A stretch of 64,000 nucleotides of DNA, taken from Alphaproteobacteria bacterium. GTDB lineage: Bacteria > Pseudomonadota > Alphaproteobacteria > CALKHQ01. The stretch covers positions 215,256 to 279,255 of the forward strand of contig JAWKYB010000007.1 of assembly GCA_041396705.1 (NCBI GenBank). The letters are read 5' to 3'. The translations under genes were made by a program, and so were the position numbers. How positions within the stretch are numbered: position 1 is the first letter of the stretch; each line of letters begins with the position of its first letter. The notes under the pieces were generated by a model. That model saw only the letters and a list, made by a program, of their open reading frames with translations, was not told the DNA's origin and searched no databases. Shown here piece after piece: positions 54,300 to 63,908 of the stretch.

Positions 54300-56957
54300 T
54301 CAGTCCGACCGGATCAGGTCGTGCAGCACTTTCCCCTCGACATTCAGGTCGTCATAGCGGCCCCGGTCGACCACGCGTCCGTCGGCCATGACCAGCACTT
54401 GGTCGAACAGCTTGGCCTGTTGCGGCCGCGACAACACCCAGATCAGCCCACGGCCGGCCCGGTCGTCAAGCACCGCCTCCAGCAATCTGGCCTGGCTGGC
54501 GCCGTCCAGCGCGCCGGTGGCCTGGTTCAGGATCATCAGCGCCGGCCGCTTGATCAGCGCGCGGGCGACCGCCAGCTTCTGTCGCTGGGCGGAGTTGAGC
54601 CGGCTGCCGGCGATGCCGACCTCGTAGCCCAGGCCGACCTCCAGCACGCTGTCGCGCAGGCCGCGCGCATCCAGCACCCCACCGATCAGCGCGCTGACCC
54701 GGTTGGCGGCGTCGGGCTGGTCGTAGGCCACCTTGCCGAACAGGATGTTGTCCTGGATGGTGGCGGCGGACGCGAACCGGTCGGGCTCGTAGAACTCGAC
54801 CCGGTCCTTCAGCGCCTCCGGCAGGTTGTCGCGGAACAGGTTGCGGGCGGCAAGCACCCGGCCCTGCATTTCCTCGGTGATCAGGCCAAGGCGGTGGCGG
54901 GCGGGAATCAGCTTGAACGGCAGCGACAGCAGCCGCTGCCGGTCGGCGTCGGGCAGGCCGTCCAGCGACCCGCGCGACGCCCGGCCCAGGATGGCCTGGT
55001 ATTCCGGCAACTCCTCGGACCCGATGAAGCTGAACTGCTCGAAGAACTCGTGGCCCGGCGGCAGGTCGGCGAACAGCTCGACCATGGTCTCGGCCACCTT
55101 GGCGCCGGTCTGCAGGAATGCCTCGGCCAGGCCGCTCTCGCGCAACACCCAGTCGACATAGTCGTTCTCGGCCAGCCGCTCCAGGTCGAAGCTGTCGCCG
55201 ACCGGGTTGCCGAACAGCAGGTTCTCCGCCACGGTCGCGTTGGAGTTGTAGCGGCCGCGGTCGAACGGCTCGATCAGCCGGGCATTGTCCGGGTCGCTCT
55301 TCAGCTTGGCGCGCACGGCCTCGCGCGCCGCCATCATGTCCTGGGCGATGTCGCTCTGCTTCTCGGGGTCGATGTGGCCGCGCAGGCCGAGCTGGTAGAT
55401 GTCGCGGTCGAGATCGACCTTGTGCAGCGCGGCCAGCATCTCGCGCACCAGCCCGTCATGGTCGTCGGCGCCCGCGGCCTGCCGGTCGATCCAGTCGGCA
55501 TGCAGGTCGAACGGCGAGTTGCCGGCCTCGATCGCCTCGTCGATCCAGGCGCGGCGCTCCTCGTCGATCGGCGTGCCGTCCGGCGTCATCGGCCGGTGCC
55601 GCAGCCCGTAGGTCAGATTGTTCTCGACCGTGGCGGAGAACAGATAGGCGTTGCTGCCGACATAGGCGATCTGGCGGCCGGTCACCATCTCCGGCAGGGT
55701 CGTCGCCGCGAGGTCGCCGAAACGCATGTCGCCGCTGGTCGGGTTCAGCAGCCGCGCCAGGATCTGCGCCAGCTCGTCCTTGCCGCTGCTGCCGTCGCCG
55801 ACGATGGCGACATGCCTGTCCAGCGCGATCTCGACCGTGACCCCGTCCAGCCGCCGCGAGCCATCGTCGTCGACCAGGCCCAGGTTGCTCAGGCGGATCG
55901 GCCCCGCCAACTGCGGCAGTTCGCCGTCGTCGCCGTCCTGCAACGCCGGCTCCAGCAGGCCGGGCGGCTCGAACTGCTCGATCACCTGGTTGTACTTGAT
56001 CGCGGAATCGGCCTGCAGCTGGTAGAAGTCGAGCAGCTCCTTCCACGGACCGGACAGGTCCTTGTAGGCGGCCAGCACCGCGACCAGCGCGCCGAAGCTG
56101 AGGCTGCCCTCGATCACCAGCCAGCCGCCGACCGCATAGAAGAAGAACGGGGTCAGCTGGCCGATGAAGTTGTTGAGGAACTTGATGAAGTATTTCAGCT
56201 TGAAGATGCGGTAGCGGATGTCGAAGATCGTGCCGAGCCGGTCCGACACGTCGGTCCGCTCCAGCGCCGAGGTGTCGTTGGCATGCACCTCGCCGACGCC
56301 GGCGATGGTCTCGCCGATCCGGTCGGCCAGCTTGCGCACGGTGCGCACCCGCTGCTTGGCCAGCATGTTGACCTTGAACTGCAGCTTGGGGATCAGCCAG
56401 GCCTGGGCCGGGTAGAACATGATCGCCAGCGCGCCGAGCAGCCAGTCCTGGATCAGCATGAAGCCGAGCAGGGTCAGCAGATAGCCGCCCTGGAAGATCG
56501 GGGTCACGAAGGCGGCGCCCATGAAGCCGCCGATCTGCTCGACCTCCGACGTGATCATCGGAATGATCTCGCCGGAGCTGACCTTGCGGAAATGCGGCAG
56601 CGGGAAGCGCAGCACGCGCGCATAGAGGTCGTAGCGCAGGCGGCGCAGCAGCCGTTCGCCGAGAAGGCCCTGGGCGACGTTGAGGTAGTATTTGATGCCG
56701 CCGTTGATCACCACCGTGATCAGAAACAGCACGCTCAACGCCATCAGATAGCTGATCTGGTCGAACTCGATCGTCCAGTCGATCAGCGGCACGGTCACCG
56801 TCGTCGGTTCGAAATTGCCGATGTCGTCGTTGACGATCGTCTTGGGCAGATCGAGCGAATAGTAAAGGACGGGGAAGGTAAGGACGGTGGCGATCAGCAA
56901 TGCGATCTGACGGGCTTTGCTGTAGTGCCAGATGTAACGATAGATGCTGTGTTCCAT
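54300..56957 (-). CDS. ABC exporter-like protein with degenerate ATPase motifs and a large insertion
   Basis: 885 residues, against ~600 for normal half-transporters. Residues 1-310 form an ABC type-1 membrane domain with about six spans (LLIATVLTFPVLYYSL, YLMALSVLFLITVVINGG, YLLTLLGFMLIQDWLLGALAIM). The nucleotide domain is altered: Walker A is GDGSSGKD (387-394), signature LNSAQ (787-791), Walker B LMILNQAT with Asn811-Gln812 in place of Asp-Glu, and the H-loop His is Ser843. About 300 residues are inserted between Walker A and signature, containing three copies of the post-Q-loop motif (ATVENNLTYG, ATVAENLLFG, ATIQDNILFG). ATP hydrolysis seems unlikely. Confidence 0.85.
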   Translation of the reverse strand: MEHSIYRYIWHYSKARQIALLIATVLTFPVLYYSLDLPKTIVNDDIGNFEPTTVTVPLIDWTIEFDQISYLMALSVLFLITVVINGGIKYYLNVAQGLLGERLLRRLRYDLYARVLRFPLPHFRKVSSGEIIPMITSEVEQIGGFMGAAFVTPIFQGGYLLTLLGFMLIQDWLLGALAIMFYPAQAWLIPKLQFKVNMLAKQRVRTVRKLADRIGETIAGVGEVHANDTSALERTDVSDRLGTIFDIRYRIFKLKYFIKFLNNFIGQLTPFFFYAVGGWLVIEGSLSFGALVAVLAAYKDLSGPWKELLDFYQLQADSAIKYNQVIEQFEPPGLLEPALQDGDDGELPQLAGPIRLSNLGLVDDDGSRRLDGVTVEIALDRHVAIVGDGSSGKDELAQILARLLNPTSGDMRFGDLAATTLPEMVTGRQIAYVGSNAYLFSATVENNLTYGLRHRPMTPDGTPIDEERRAWIDEAIEAGNSPFDLHADWIDRQAAGADDHDGLVREMLAALHKVDLDRDIYQLGLRGHIDPEKQSDIAQDMMAAREAVRAKLKSDPDNARLIEPFDRGRYNSNATVAENLLFGNPVGDSFDLERLAENDYVDWVLRESGLAEAFLQTGAKVAETMVELFADLPPGHEFFEQFSFIGSEELPEYQAILGRASRGSLDGLPDADRQRLLSLPFKLIPARHRLGLITEEMQGRVLAARNLFRDNLPEALKDRVEFYEPDRFASAATIQDNILFGKVAYDQPDAANRVSALIGGVLDARGLRDSVLEVGLGYEVGIAGSRLNSAQRQKLAVARALIKRPALMILNQATGALDGASQARLLEAVLDDRAGRGLIWVLSRPQQAKLFDQVLVMADGRVVDRGRYDDLNVEGKVLHDLIRSD

Positions 56958-57141
56958 GCCGGTCGCGCGCTGCTGCGGTGCGGCGTCACCATAGACGAGC
57001 CCGCCCGCCGCACAAAGTGCAACCCGTCACACGGCGCATCGCGGCTCGGCGGCAAACGCGCGGCGGCGGCATTCACGGCTTGGTGACGGGGCGGCCGCCA
57101 TGCCATAGTGCCGGCGCCGGTGGGAGGCCCGGGGGGCAAAA

Positions 57142-58376
57142 ATGGACGGCGTCGAGTCGATCCGTATCCTGATCTACAGCCACGACTCATTCGGCCTCGG
57201 CCACCTCAGGCGGTGCCGGGCGATCGCGCATGCGCTGGTCGAGCGCAACAAGAACATGAGCGTGCTGATCCTGTCGGGCTCGCCGATCATCGGCAGCTTC
57301 GACTTCCGCGCACGGGTGGACTTCGTCCGCATTCCCGGCGTGATCAAGCTGCGCAACGGCGAATACACCTCGCTGTCGCAGCTGGTCGACACCCAGCAGA
57401 CGCTGGACATGCGCGAATCGATCATCCGGCACACCGCCGACATCTACGACCCGCACCTGATGCTGGTGGACAAGGAACCGCTGGGCCTGCGCGGCGAGGT
57501 CAAGCCGACGCTGGAGATGCTGCACCATCGCGGCTGCAAGCTGGTGCTCGGCCTGCGCGATGTGATGGACGATCCCAAGCTGCTGGTGCCGGAGTGGAAG
57601 CGCAAGGGCGTGCTGCCGTCGCTTGGAGCAGCTGTTCGACGAAATCTGGGTTACGGCATTCCGCAGATCTCGATCCGCTCGACGTCGCGGTCTCGCCAGC
57701 GGTGCGCGGCAAGATGCAGTTCACCGGCTACCTGCGCGGCGCGAACTGCCGACGATGCGGCACCGAGACCCATGAGCCGCCGCGCACCGCGCCCTATGTG
57801 CTGGTCACCACCGGCGGCGCGGCGACGGCGACGAGGTGATCGACTGGGTGCTGCGCGCCTACGAGGCCGAACCGGATCTGACGCGCCGAAGGCGGTATTC
57901 GTGCTGGGCCCGTTCATGCAGCCGGACCTGCGCGCCGGGTTCCAGGAGCGCGTCGCCCGGCTGCACGGCTTCGAGGCGATCACCTTCGACGCGCGCATCG
58001 AGGCGCTGATCAACGGCGCCCGTCGGCATCGTCGGGATGGGCGGGTACAATACCTTCTGCGAGGTGCTCTCATTCGACAAGCCGGCCGTGCTGGTGCCGC
58101 GCACCCGGCCGCGGATGGAGCAGTTCCTGCGCGCCGACCGGGCGCAGCGGCTCGGCATGGTGCGGATGCTGGCCAACGCCTCGGCCCGCGATCCCCGCGC
58201 GATGGCGGCTGCGATCCGGGCCCTGCCGGCGCAGACGCCGCCGTCGGCGGCCATGCGTCCCGGCATGCTCGACGGCCTCGACACGGTCAACGAACGCCTG
58301 CATCACCCTGCTCGGCATCGCGGAATATGTCGAGGAGGACGAGGCGATGCCCGCGGTGGCCAGGATCGGCGGCTGA
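57142..58376 (+). pseudogene. MurG-like glycosyltransferase gene broken by seven apparent frameshifts
   Basis: The frame opens with ESIRILIYSHDSFGLGHLRR and closes in another frame with AEYVEEDEAMPAVARIGG. Between them the protein can be followed by switching frame seven times: near 57623 (+1), 57651 (-1), 57670 (-1), 57820 (-1), 57882 (-1), 58020 (+1) and 58300 (+1). Restored pieces include APYVLVTTGG, KAVFVLGPFMQPDLRAGF and MGGYNTFCEVLSFDKPAVLVPRTRPRMEQFLRA (GGYNTFCEVLSFDKP core). This is a GT28-C/MurG-like fold related to the gene at 61479. Codon usage is still normal in each piece, so assembly error is as likely as decay. Confidence 0.75.
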
Positions 58377-58385
58377 AGCCCGCCC

Positions 58386-59656
58386 GTGGTGCGCGACGCT
58401 GGCATCCGCGGCCGCATCGCGGTCGTCGTCAAGGGCTATCCGCGGCTGTCGGAGACCTTCATCGCCCAGGAGATCCGCGGGCTGGAGCTGCGCGGCGTGC
58501 CGCTGGTGATCGTCTCGCTGCGCCATCCCTACGATCCCGACCGGCATCCGATCCATGACGAGATCGAGGCACCGGTGCTGTATCTGCCGGAGTATCTGGA
58601 GGACGACCGGCCGCGGGTGCGCCGCGCCTGGGCATGCGTGCGCGCGCTGCCTGGCTATGGCCGGGCCTGGTCCGACTTCCGCGCCGATCTCCGCCGCGAC
58701 CGCACCGACAATCCGTCCGCCGTTTCGGCCAGGCGATGGTGACCGGCCGAGCTGCCGACGTCCGCCTGCTCTATGTCCACTACCTGCACACGCCGGCTTC
58801 GGTCGCCCGCTATGCGGCGCGCATCCGCGGCTTGCCCTGGGCGTGCTCGGCCCACGCCAAGGACATCTGGACCACGCCGGACTGGGAGGTCCGCGAGAAG
58901 CTGGGCGACTGCGACTGGCTGACCACGTGCACGCGGTTCGGCGCCGAACACCTGGCCCGGCTGTCGCCCGATCCCGCCAAGGTGTCGCTGACCTATCACG
59001 GGCTCGATTTCGCCCGGTTCCCGGCCTTCGCCGAGCCGCGGCCGGACCGGGACGGCGCCGACGCGGCGGCGCCGGTCCGGCTGCTCAGCGTCGGCCGGGC
59101 GGTGGCGAAGAAGGGCTTCGACGACCTGCTCGCCGCCCTGGCGCTGCTGCCGGCCGGCCTGCACTGGACCTGGACCCACATCGGCGGCGGCGCGCTGCGC
59201 GACACGCTGATGGCGCAGGCGGCGGCACTGGGTCTGGCCGACCGGATCGCCTGGCAGGGGGCGCGCAACCAGGCCGAGGTGATCGCGGCCTGTCGCGCGG
59301 CCGACCTGTTCGTGCTGCCGTCGAAGGTGGCGCCGGACGGCGACCGCGACGGCTTGCCGAACGTGCTGATGGAGGCGATGAGCCAGGGCCTCGCCTGTCT
59401 GGCCAGCCGCGTCTCCGCCATTCCCGAGCTGATCGAGGACGGCCGCACCGGCCGGCTGGTCGCGCCGGCCGACCCGCCGGCCCTCGCGGCGGCGCTGGAC
59501 GCGCTGATCCGCGATCCGGCCTTGCGCGCGCGCCTCGGCGCGGCGGGCGACGCCCATGTCCGCGCCCGCTTCGACCACGGTGCCGGCCTCGATGCACTGG
59601 CCGCCCGCCTGCGTCCCTATCTGGCGGCCGGCGTGCAGGCGGTGGCAGAGGCCTGA
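58386..59656 (+). pseudogene. GT4-like glycosyltransferase gene with one apparent frameshift
   Basis: The first part, GRIAVVVKGYPRLSETFIAQ to YGRAWSDFRADLRRDRTDN, reads in one frame from a GTG at 58386; after about 58714 the protein continues in another frame with RRFGQAMV, LLYVHYLHTPASVARYAARI and the GT4 donor-binding region ADLFVLPSKVAPDGDRDGLPNVLMEAMSQ. The SETFIAQEI motif is typical of export-polysaccharide GT4 enzymes. One base appears missing. If that is a sequencing error, the enzyme would be ~423 residues and intact. Its stop overlaps the start of the next glycosyltransferase. Confidence 0.78.
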
Positions 59657-60795
59657 TGCGCATCGGCTTCTATGCACCGCTGAAGCCGCCGCATCATCCG
59701 GTGCCGTCCGGCGACCGGCTGGTGGCCCGCCTGCTGATGCGCGCCCTGGTTCTGGCCGGGCACAGCGTCGAGCTGATGGCGTCGGTGCGCACCTACTGCG
59801 CCACCCCCGGCCTGTTGCCGGAGGCGGAGCGCGCCGCCGCGGCCGCGTCGCGCCGGCTCGTGCGCATGCTTCCGGCGCGGCCGTTCGCGCAACGGCCGCA
59901 GGCCTGGCTGACCTATCACCTCTACTACAAGGCGCCGGACTGGATCGGCCCGGCCGTCGCGTCGGCGCTGGACATTCCCTATCTGGTGGCCGAGGCATCG
60001 TCGGCGCCGAAGCGTCTGGCCGGTCCGTGGGTGCATGGCGAGCGCGCGGTCGCCGCGGCGCTGGCGCGGGCCGATGCGGTGCTGTCGCTGAATCCGGCCG
60101 ACGAGCCGGCGGTGTCCGCCCATCTCGACCGGCCCGACCGGATTCGGCCGCTGCTGCCGTTCCTGGACCTGGACGCGCCGCCCGCGCAGCCGGCGGATCG
60201 GGCGGCGAACCGGGCGGCGGTGGCCGCGCGCTACGGCCTGCCGGCCGACCGGCCCTGGCTGCTGGCGGTGGCGATGATGCGCGAGGGCGACAAGCTCGCC
60301 TCCTATCGCATGCTGGGCGAGGCGCTGGCCCGGCTGCAGGACCTGCGCTGGCACCTGGTTGCCGCCGGCGACGGCCCCGCCCGGACCGCGGTGGCGGCGG
60401 CGCTGGGCCCCCGCGCCAGCCTGGTCGGCGCGCTCGGGCCGGCGGCGCTCGCCGAGTTCTATGCCTGTGCCGACATCCTGGTATGGCCGGCCGTCAACGA
60501 GGCCTTCGGCATGGCGCTGCTCGAGGCGCGCGCCGCCGGCCTGCCGGTCGTTGCCGGCGACCAGGGCGGGGTCGCCACGATCGTCGAGCACGGCCGCAGC
60601 GGCCTGGTTGTGTCGCCGCCCGGCGCGGCCGGCATCGCCGGCGCGGTGCGCGAACTGCTGTCGGACGCCGGGCGCCGGCGGGCCATGGCGGACTATGCGC
60701 GGGCGACGACTGCCGCTAAACATGGCCTCGCCGCCGCCGCGGCCGTGCTGGACGACGCCCTGCGCTTCGTCCTGGCCCACCGGCGGCAAGCCTGA
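59656..60795 (+). CDS. GT4-family glycosyltransferase
   Basis: 379 residues. MRIGFYAPLKPPHHPVPSGD starts the acceptor lobe; LVAAGDGPARTAV and DILVWPAVNEAFGMALLEARAAGLPVVAG form the GT4 donor-binding lobe with the E-x7-E motif (EAFGMALLE). It transfers an activated sugar, probably during surface or exported glycan synthesis. It starts at the preceding stop (TGATG), so translation is coupled. No frameshifts here. Confidence 0.9.
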   Translation: MRIGFYAPLKPPHHPVPSGDRLVARLLMRALVLAGHSVELMASVRTYCATPGLLPEAERAAAAASRRLVRMLPARPFAQRPQAWLTYHLYYKAPDWIGPAVASALDIPYLVAEASSAPKRLAGPWVHGERAVAAALARADAVLSLNPADEPAVSAHLDRPDRIRPLLPFLDLDAPPAQPADRAANRAAVAARYGLPADRPWLLAVAMMREGDKLASYRMLGEALARLQDLRWHLVAAGDGPARTAVAAALGPRASLVGALGPAALAEFYACADILVWPAVNEAFGMALLEARAAGLPVVAGDQGGVATIVEHGRSGLVVSPPGAAGIAGAVRELLSDAGRRRAMADYARATTAAKHGLAAAAAVLDDALRFVLAHRRQA

Positions 60796-60848
60796 GACCA
60801 GCGAGCGCCGCCGCAACCCGGGAACGACGGGCGCGCGATGGAGACCCG

Positions 60849-61469
60849 ATGACCCGTCTTGTGATCATCCGCCACGGACCGACGGCCTGGAATGCCGACA
60901 AGCGGCTGCAAGGCCACAGCGACATCCCGCTCAGCCCGGAGGGGCGGGCGATGGTGGCGACGTGGCGGCTGCCGGAGGGCCTCGAGCGGCTGCGCTGGGT
61001 ATCGAGCCCGCTGCAGCGCGCGCTCGATACCGCGCGCATGCTCGGCGCGCCCGACGACATCGTGCTGGACCACCGGCTGCGCGAGATCGGCTATGGCGCC
61101 TGGGAGGGCATGACCTATGCCGAGGTCGCGGCCGACGTCGGCGAGGACCGGCTGCAGGCGATGCAGGACGCCGGCCTCGACTATGCCGCCCCGGGCGGCG
61201 AGAGCCGGCGCGGCTTCCACGACCGGCTGACCGGCTGGCTCGCCGACGTGGCCGTGGCCGGCGCGCCGACGCTGGCCTTCGCCCACCAGGGGGTGATCCG
61301 CGCGCTGGTCGCGCTGGCGCTGGACTGGGACTATGTCGGCGAGCCGCCGCCGGACTATGCCGGGCTGCGCATCCGCGCCGTCGCCCACGAATTCACGGTC
61401 GCCCCCGGCGGCGCGGTCGGCATCGTCCGGCTCAACCTGCCGCTCGGCGCCGGCGCGCGGTCGGACTAG
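60849..61469 (+). CDS. Histidine phosphatase family protein
   Basis: 206 residues. LVIIRHGPTAWN contains the catalytic R8-H9-G10 motif, with SPLQRALDTA and AHQGVIRAL supplying the second His. It resembles the cobC/phosphoglycerate-mutase-like phosphatases. Inside a glycosyltransferase cluster it may remove a phosphate from a sugar or lipid carrier, but the substrate cannot be read from the sequence. Confidence 0.88.
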   Translation: MTRLVIIRHGPTAWNADKRLQGHSDIPLSPEGRAMVATWRLPEGLERLRWVSSPLQRALDTARMLGAPDDIVLDHRLREIGYGAWEGMTYAEVAADVGEDRLQAMQDAGLDYAAPGGESRRGFHDRLTGWLADVAVAGAPTLAFAHQGVIRALVALALDWDYVGEPPPDYAGLRIRAVAHEFTVAPGGAVGIVRLNLPLGAGARSD

Positions 61470-61478
61470 CGCGCCGCC

Positions 61479-62612
61479 GTGGCCGGTCCGCCCCGCCTGC
61501 TGTTCCATGTCCAGCACCTGCTCGGCATCGGACATCTACGGCGGGCGGCGCTGCTGGCCCAGGGCCTGGTGCGCGGCGGCTTCGCCGTCACCGTCGCCCA
61601 GGGCGGCGAGCCGAGCGCGCCGTTCGGCTTCGGCGGCGCCGAGGTGGTGCAGCTGCCGCCGCTGCGCAGCGCCGGCAGCGACTTCGGCGGCCTGGTCGAC
61701 GCGGCCGGCCGACCGCTCGACGCCGCCGGCGAGGCGGCGCGGCGCGATGCCCTGCTGGCGCTGTTCGACCGGGTCAAGCCAGACATCGTGCTGCTGGAGA
61801 GCTTTCCGTTCGGGCGCCGCCAGATGCGCTTCGAGCTGGTGCCGCTGCTGCAGCGGATTGCCGCGTCGCGGCCGCGGCCGCGGGTGGCGGTTTCGATCCG
61901 CGACATCCTGCAGCGGCGCAAGCCCGAGCGCGAGCGCGAGACCGCGGCCCTGGTCGCGGCGCATGTCGATCGCGTGCTGGTCCACGGCGATCCGTCGCTG
62001 GTCCGCCTGGAGGAGAGCTTCGGCGCCGCCGACCGGATCGCCGACCGCATCGCCTATACCGGCTATGTCGCGCCGCCCGCGCCGGCGCCGCGGCCGCGCG
62101 ACGGCGTGATCGTGTCGGCCGGCGGCGGAGCGGTCGGCGCCGCGCTGCTGCGCGCCGCGCTGGACGCCCGCGCCATGCCGCGGCAGGGCGCGCTGCCGTG
62201 GACGCTGCTGACCGGGCCGAACCTGCCGGCGACGGATTTCGACCGGCTCTGCGCGGCGTCCGCGGCCGGCGTGACGGTCGCGCGCGCGGTGCCGGACCTG
62301 GCGGCGGCGCTGGCCGGGGCGGTCGTCTCGGTCAGCCAGGCGGGCTACAACACCGTGATGGATATCGCGGTCAGCGGCGTTCCGGCCGTCCTGGTCCCCT
62401 TCGCGGGCAGCGGCGAGACCGAGCAGCCGATGCGCGCCGCCCGGCTGGCGACGCTGGGCCTGGTCGCGGTGGTCGACGAAGCCGGGCTGACGCCGCGGTC
62501 GCTGGCCGACGCGATCGACGCGGCCGCCGCGCACCCGACGCATTGGCCGGACCTCGCGCTCGACGGTGCTGCGGTCAGCGCCTGCCTGTTGCGGGAATGC
62601 GTGCATGGCTGA
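61479..62612 (+). CDS. MurG-like glycosyltransferase (GT28-C fold)
   Basis: 377 residues, GTG start at 61479. LLFHVQHLLGIGHLRRAALLA parallels the HDSFGLGHLRR start of the gene at 57142. C-terminal VSVSQAGYNTVMDIAVSGVPAVLVPF and GETEQPMRAARLATLGLV are the GT28-C donor site. It is an intact paralogue of the frameshifted gene and a useful reference for repairing it. It overlaps the deacetylase start by 8 bp. Confidence 0.87.
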   Translation: MAGPPRLLFHVQHLLGIGHLRRAALLAQGLVRGGFAVTVAQGGEPSAPFGFGGAEVVQLPPLRSAGSDFGGLVDAAGRPLDAAGEAARRDALLALFDRVKPDIVLLESFPFGRRQMRFELVPLLQRIAASRPRPRVAVSIRDILQRRKPERERETAALVAAHVDRVLVHGDPSLVRLEESFGAADRIADRIAYTGYVAPPAPAPRPRDGVIVSAGGGAVGAALLRAALDARAMPRQGALPWTLLTGPNLPATDFDRLCAASAAGVTVARAVPDLAAALAGAVVSVSQAGYNTVMDIAVSGVPAVLVPFAGSGETEQPMRAARLATLGLVAVVDEAGLTPRSLADAIDAAAAHPTHWPDLALDGAAVSACLLRECVHG

Positions 62613-63366
62613 CTGGGCGGCCCTCGCGGCTGAACTCGACGCCTGGGACGGGATCCCGGGCGGTGCCACCTTCTGGTGGCGCGACGACGACCTGCGTGCG
62701 CCCGGGCCGCGAATCCGGCGCCTGCTCGCCCTGTCCGCGGGCTTCGCGGCGCCGGTGCTGCTGGCCGCGGTGCCGGCCGCCCTCGATGCGGCGGTGGCGG
62801 ATATGCTGGCCGACTTCCCGCTCGCCCGGGTCGCCCAGCACGGCTTTGCCCATGTCGACCATGCGCTGCCTGGCCCCGGGCGTGTCCGCAAGATCGAGCT
62901 CGGCGGCGACCGGCCGATGGCGGCGCTGCGCACCGATCTCGCCGCCGGCTGGGCCAGGCTGTCCGGCGTGCTCGCCGACCGGCTGCTGCCGGTCATGGTG
63001 CCGCCCTGGAACCGGATCGATCCGGCCGTGACGGCCGTGCTGCCGCAGTGGGGTTACCGCGGCCTGTCCGGCTTCGGCCCGAGGACGGCGACGGCGGGAC
63101 TGGTCAGCGTGAACACCCACATCGACCCGATCGCATGGCGCGGCGACCGCGGCTTCGCCGGCGAGGCGGCGGTGCTGGGCCAGGCGCTGGCGCATCTCGC
63201 GGCACGCCGCGAGGGCACGGTCGATCCGGCCGAGCCGACCGGCCTGCTGACCCATCACGCCGACCACGATCCGGCCACCTGGGCGTTCCTCGCCGGCTTC
63301 CTCGAGGCGGTGGCCGGCCACCCGCATGCCAGGCTGCTGGCGCCCCAGGCCCTGTTCCCGGCGTGA
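62605..63366 (+). CDS. Polysaccharide deacetylase family protein (NodB-like)
   Basis: 253 residues. FWWRDDDLRAP supplies the Asp pair (D27-D29 region) and AQHGFAHVDH the H79-x3-H83 metal ligands of the NodB fold; VMVPPWNRIDP and LLTHHADHD complete the site. It probably deacetylates an N-acetyl sugar in the glycan made by neighbouring enzymes. No signal peptide, so it would act on a cytoplasmic intermediate. Start MADWAALAAELD at 62605. Confidence 0.83.
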   Translation: MADWAALAAELDAWDGIPGGATFWWRDDDLRAPGPRIRRLLALSAGFAAPVLLAAVPAALDAAVADMLADFPLARVAQHGFAHVDHALPGPGRVRKIELGGDRPMAALRTDLAAGWARLSGVLADRLLPVMVPPWNRIDPAVTAVLPQWGYRGLSGFGPRTATAGLVSVNTHIDPIAWRGDRGFAGEAAVLGQALAHLAARREGTVDPAEPTGLLTHHADHDPATWAFLAGFLEAVAGHPHARLLAPQALFPA

Positions 63367-63377
63367 CCCGGCATTCT

Positions 63378-63908
63378 ATGATCCAGGTCATGGACCCGAT
63401 CGAGACCAGCCATCGTTATGACCGCAAGGAGCTGTACCGTGATTACGGGCGCAGCGCGGCGGGCCTGGTGCTCACGCTGGGCCCGCTGGCGGTGACCGGA
63501 GCCAGCGGGGCGGCGGCGATCGTGCTCGGCGGACTTGCAGGGGTGTTCGCGCTGTTCGGCCTGCGCACGGGGGTGCGCCAGAAGACGGCGGTGCAGGTCG
63601 GGCCGGGCGCGATATCGACGCAGGGTTTGCGCCGGGTTACTGTGCGTTGGGATGAGGTGCGCCGGGTGAAGCTGTCCTATTTCTCCACCCGCCGCGACCG
63701 GCAGAGGGGATGGATGCAGCTGATGCTGCGCGGCGACGGCGGTGCGATCCGCCTGGATTCGCAGCTCGAGGACTTCGAGGCGGTGGTCGCGCAGGCCGCC
63801 GCTGCGGTCGTGCGCCATGGCATCGCGGTCAGCGACACCACGGCGGCCAACTTCGCCGCCTACGGCCATGTACTGTCGCGCGGCGACCCGCCGGGTGCCG
63901 GCCGATGA
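63378..63908 (+). CDS. Membrane protein with a PH-like C-terminal domain, function unknown
   Basis: 176 residues. Two membrane segments (SAAGLVLTLGPLAVTGASG and AAAIVLGGLAGVFALFGL) are followed by a basic beta-rich region (ISTQGLRRVTVRWDEVRRVK, WMQLMLRGDGGAIRLDSQL) resembling bacterial PH-type domains. I do not recognise a named family. It lies 11 bp after the deacetylase and overlaps the next ABC gene by four bases. Confidence 0.7.
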   Translation: MIQVMDPIETSHRYDRKELYRDYGRSAAGLVLTLGPLAVTGASGAAAIVLGGLAGVFALFGLRTGVRQKTAVQVGPGAISTQGLRRVTVRWDEVRRVKLSYFSTRRDRQRGWMQLMLRGDGGAIRLDSQLEDFEAVVAQAAAAVVRHGIAVSDTTAANFAAYGHVLSRGDPPGAGR

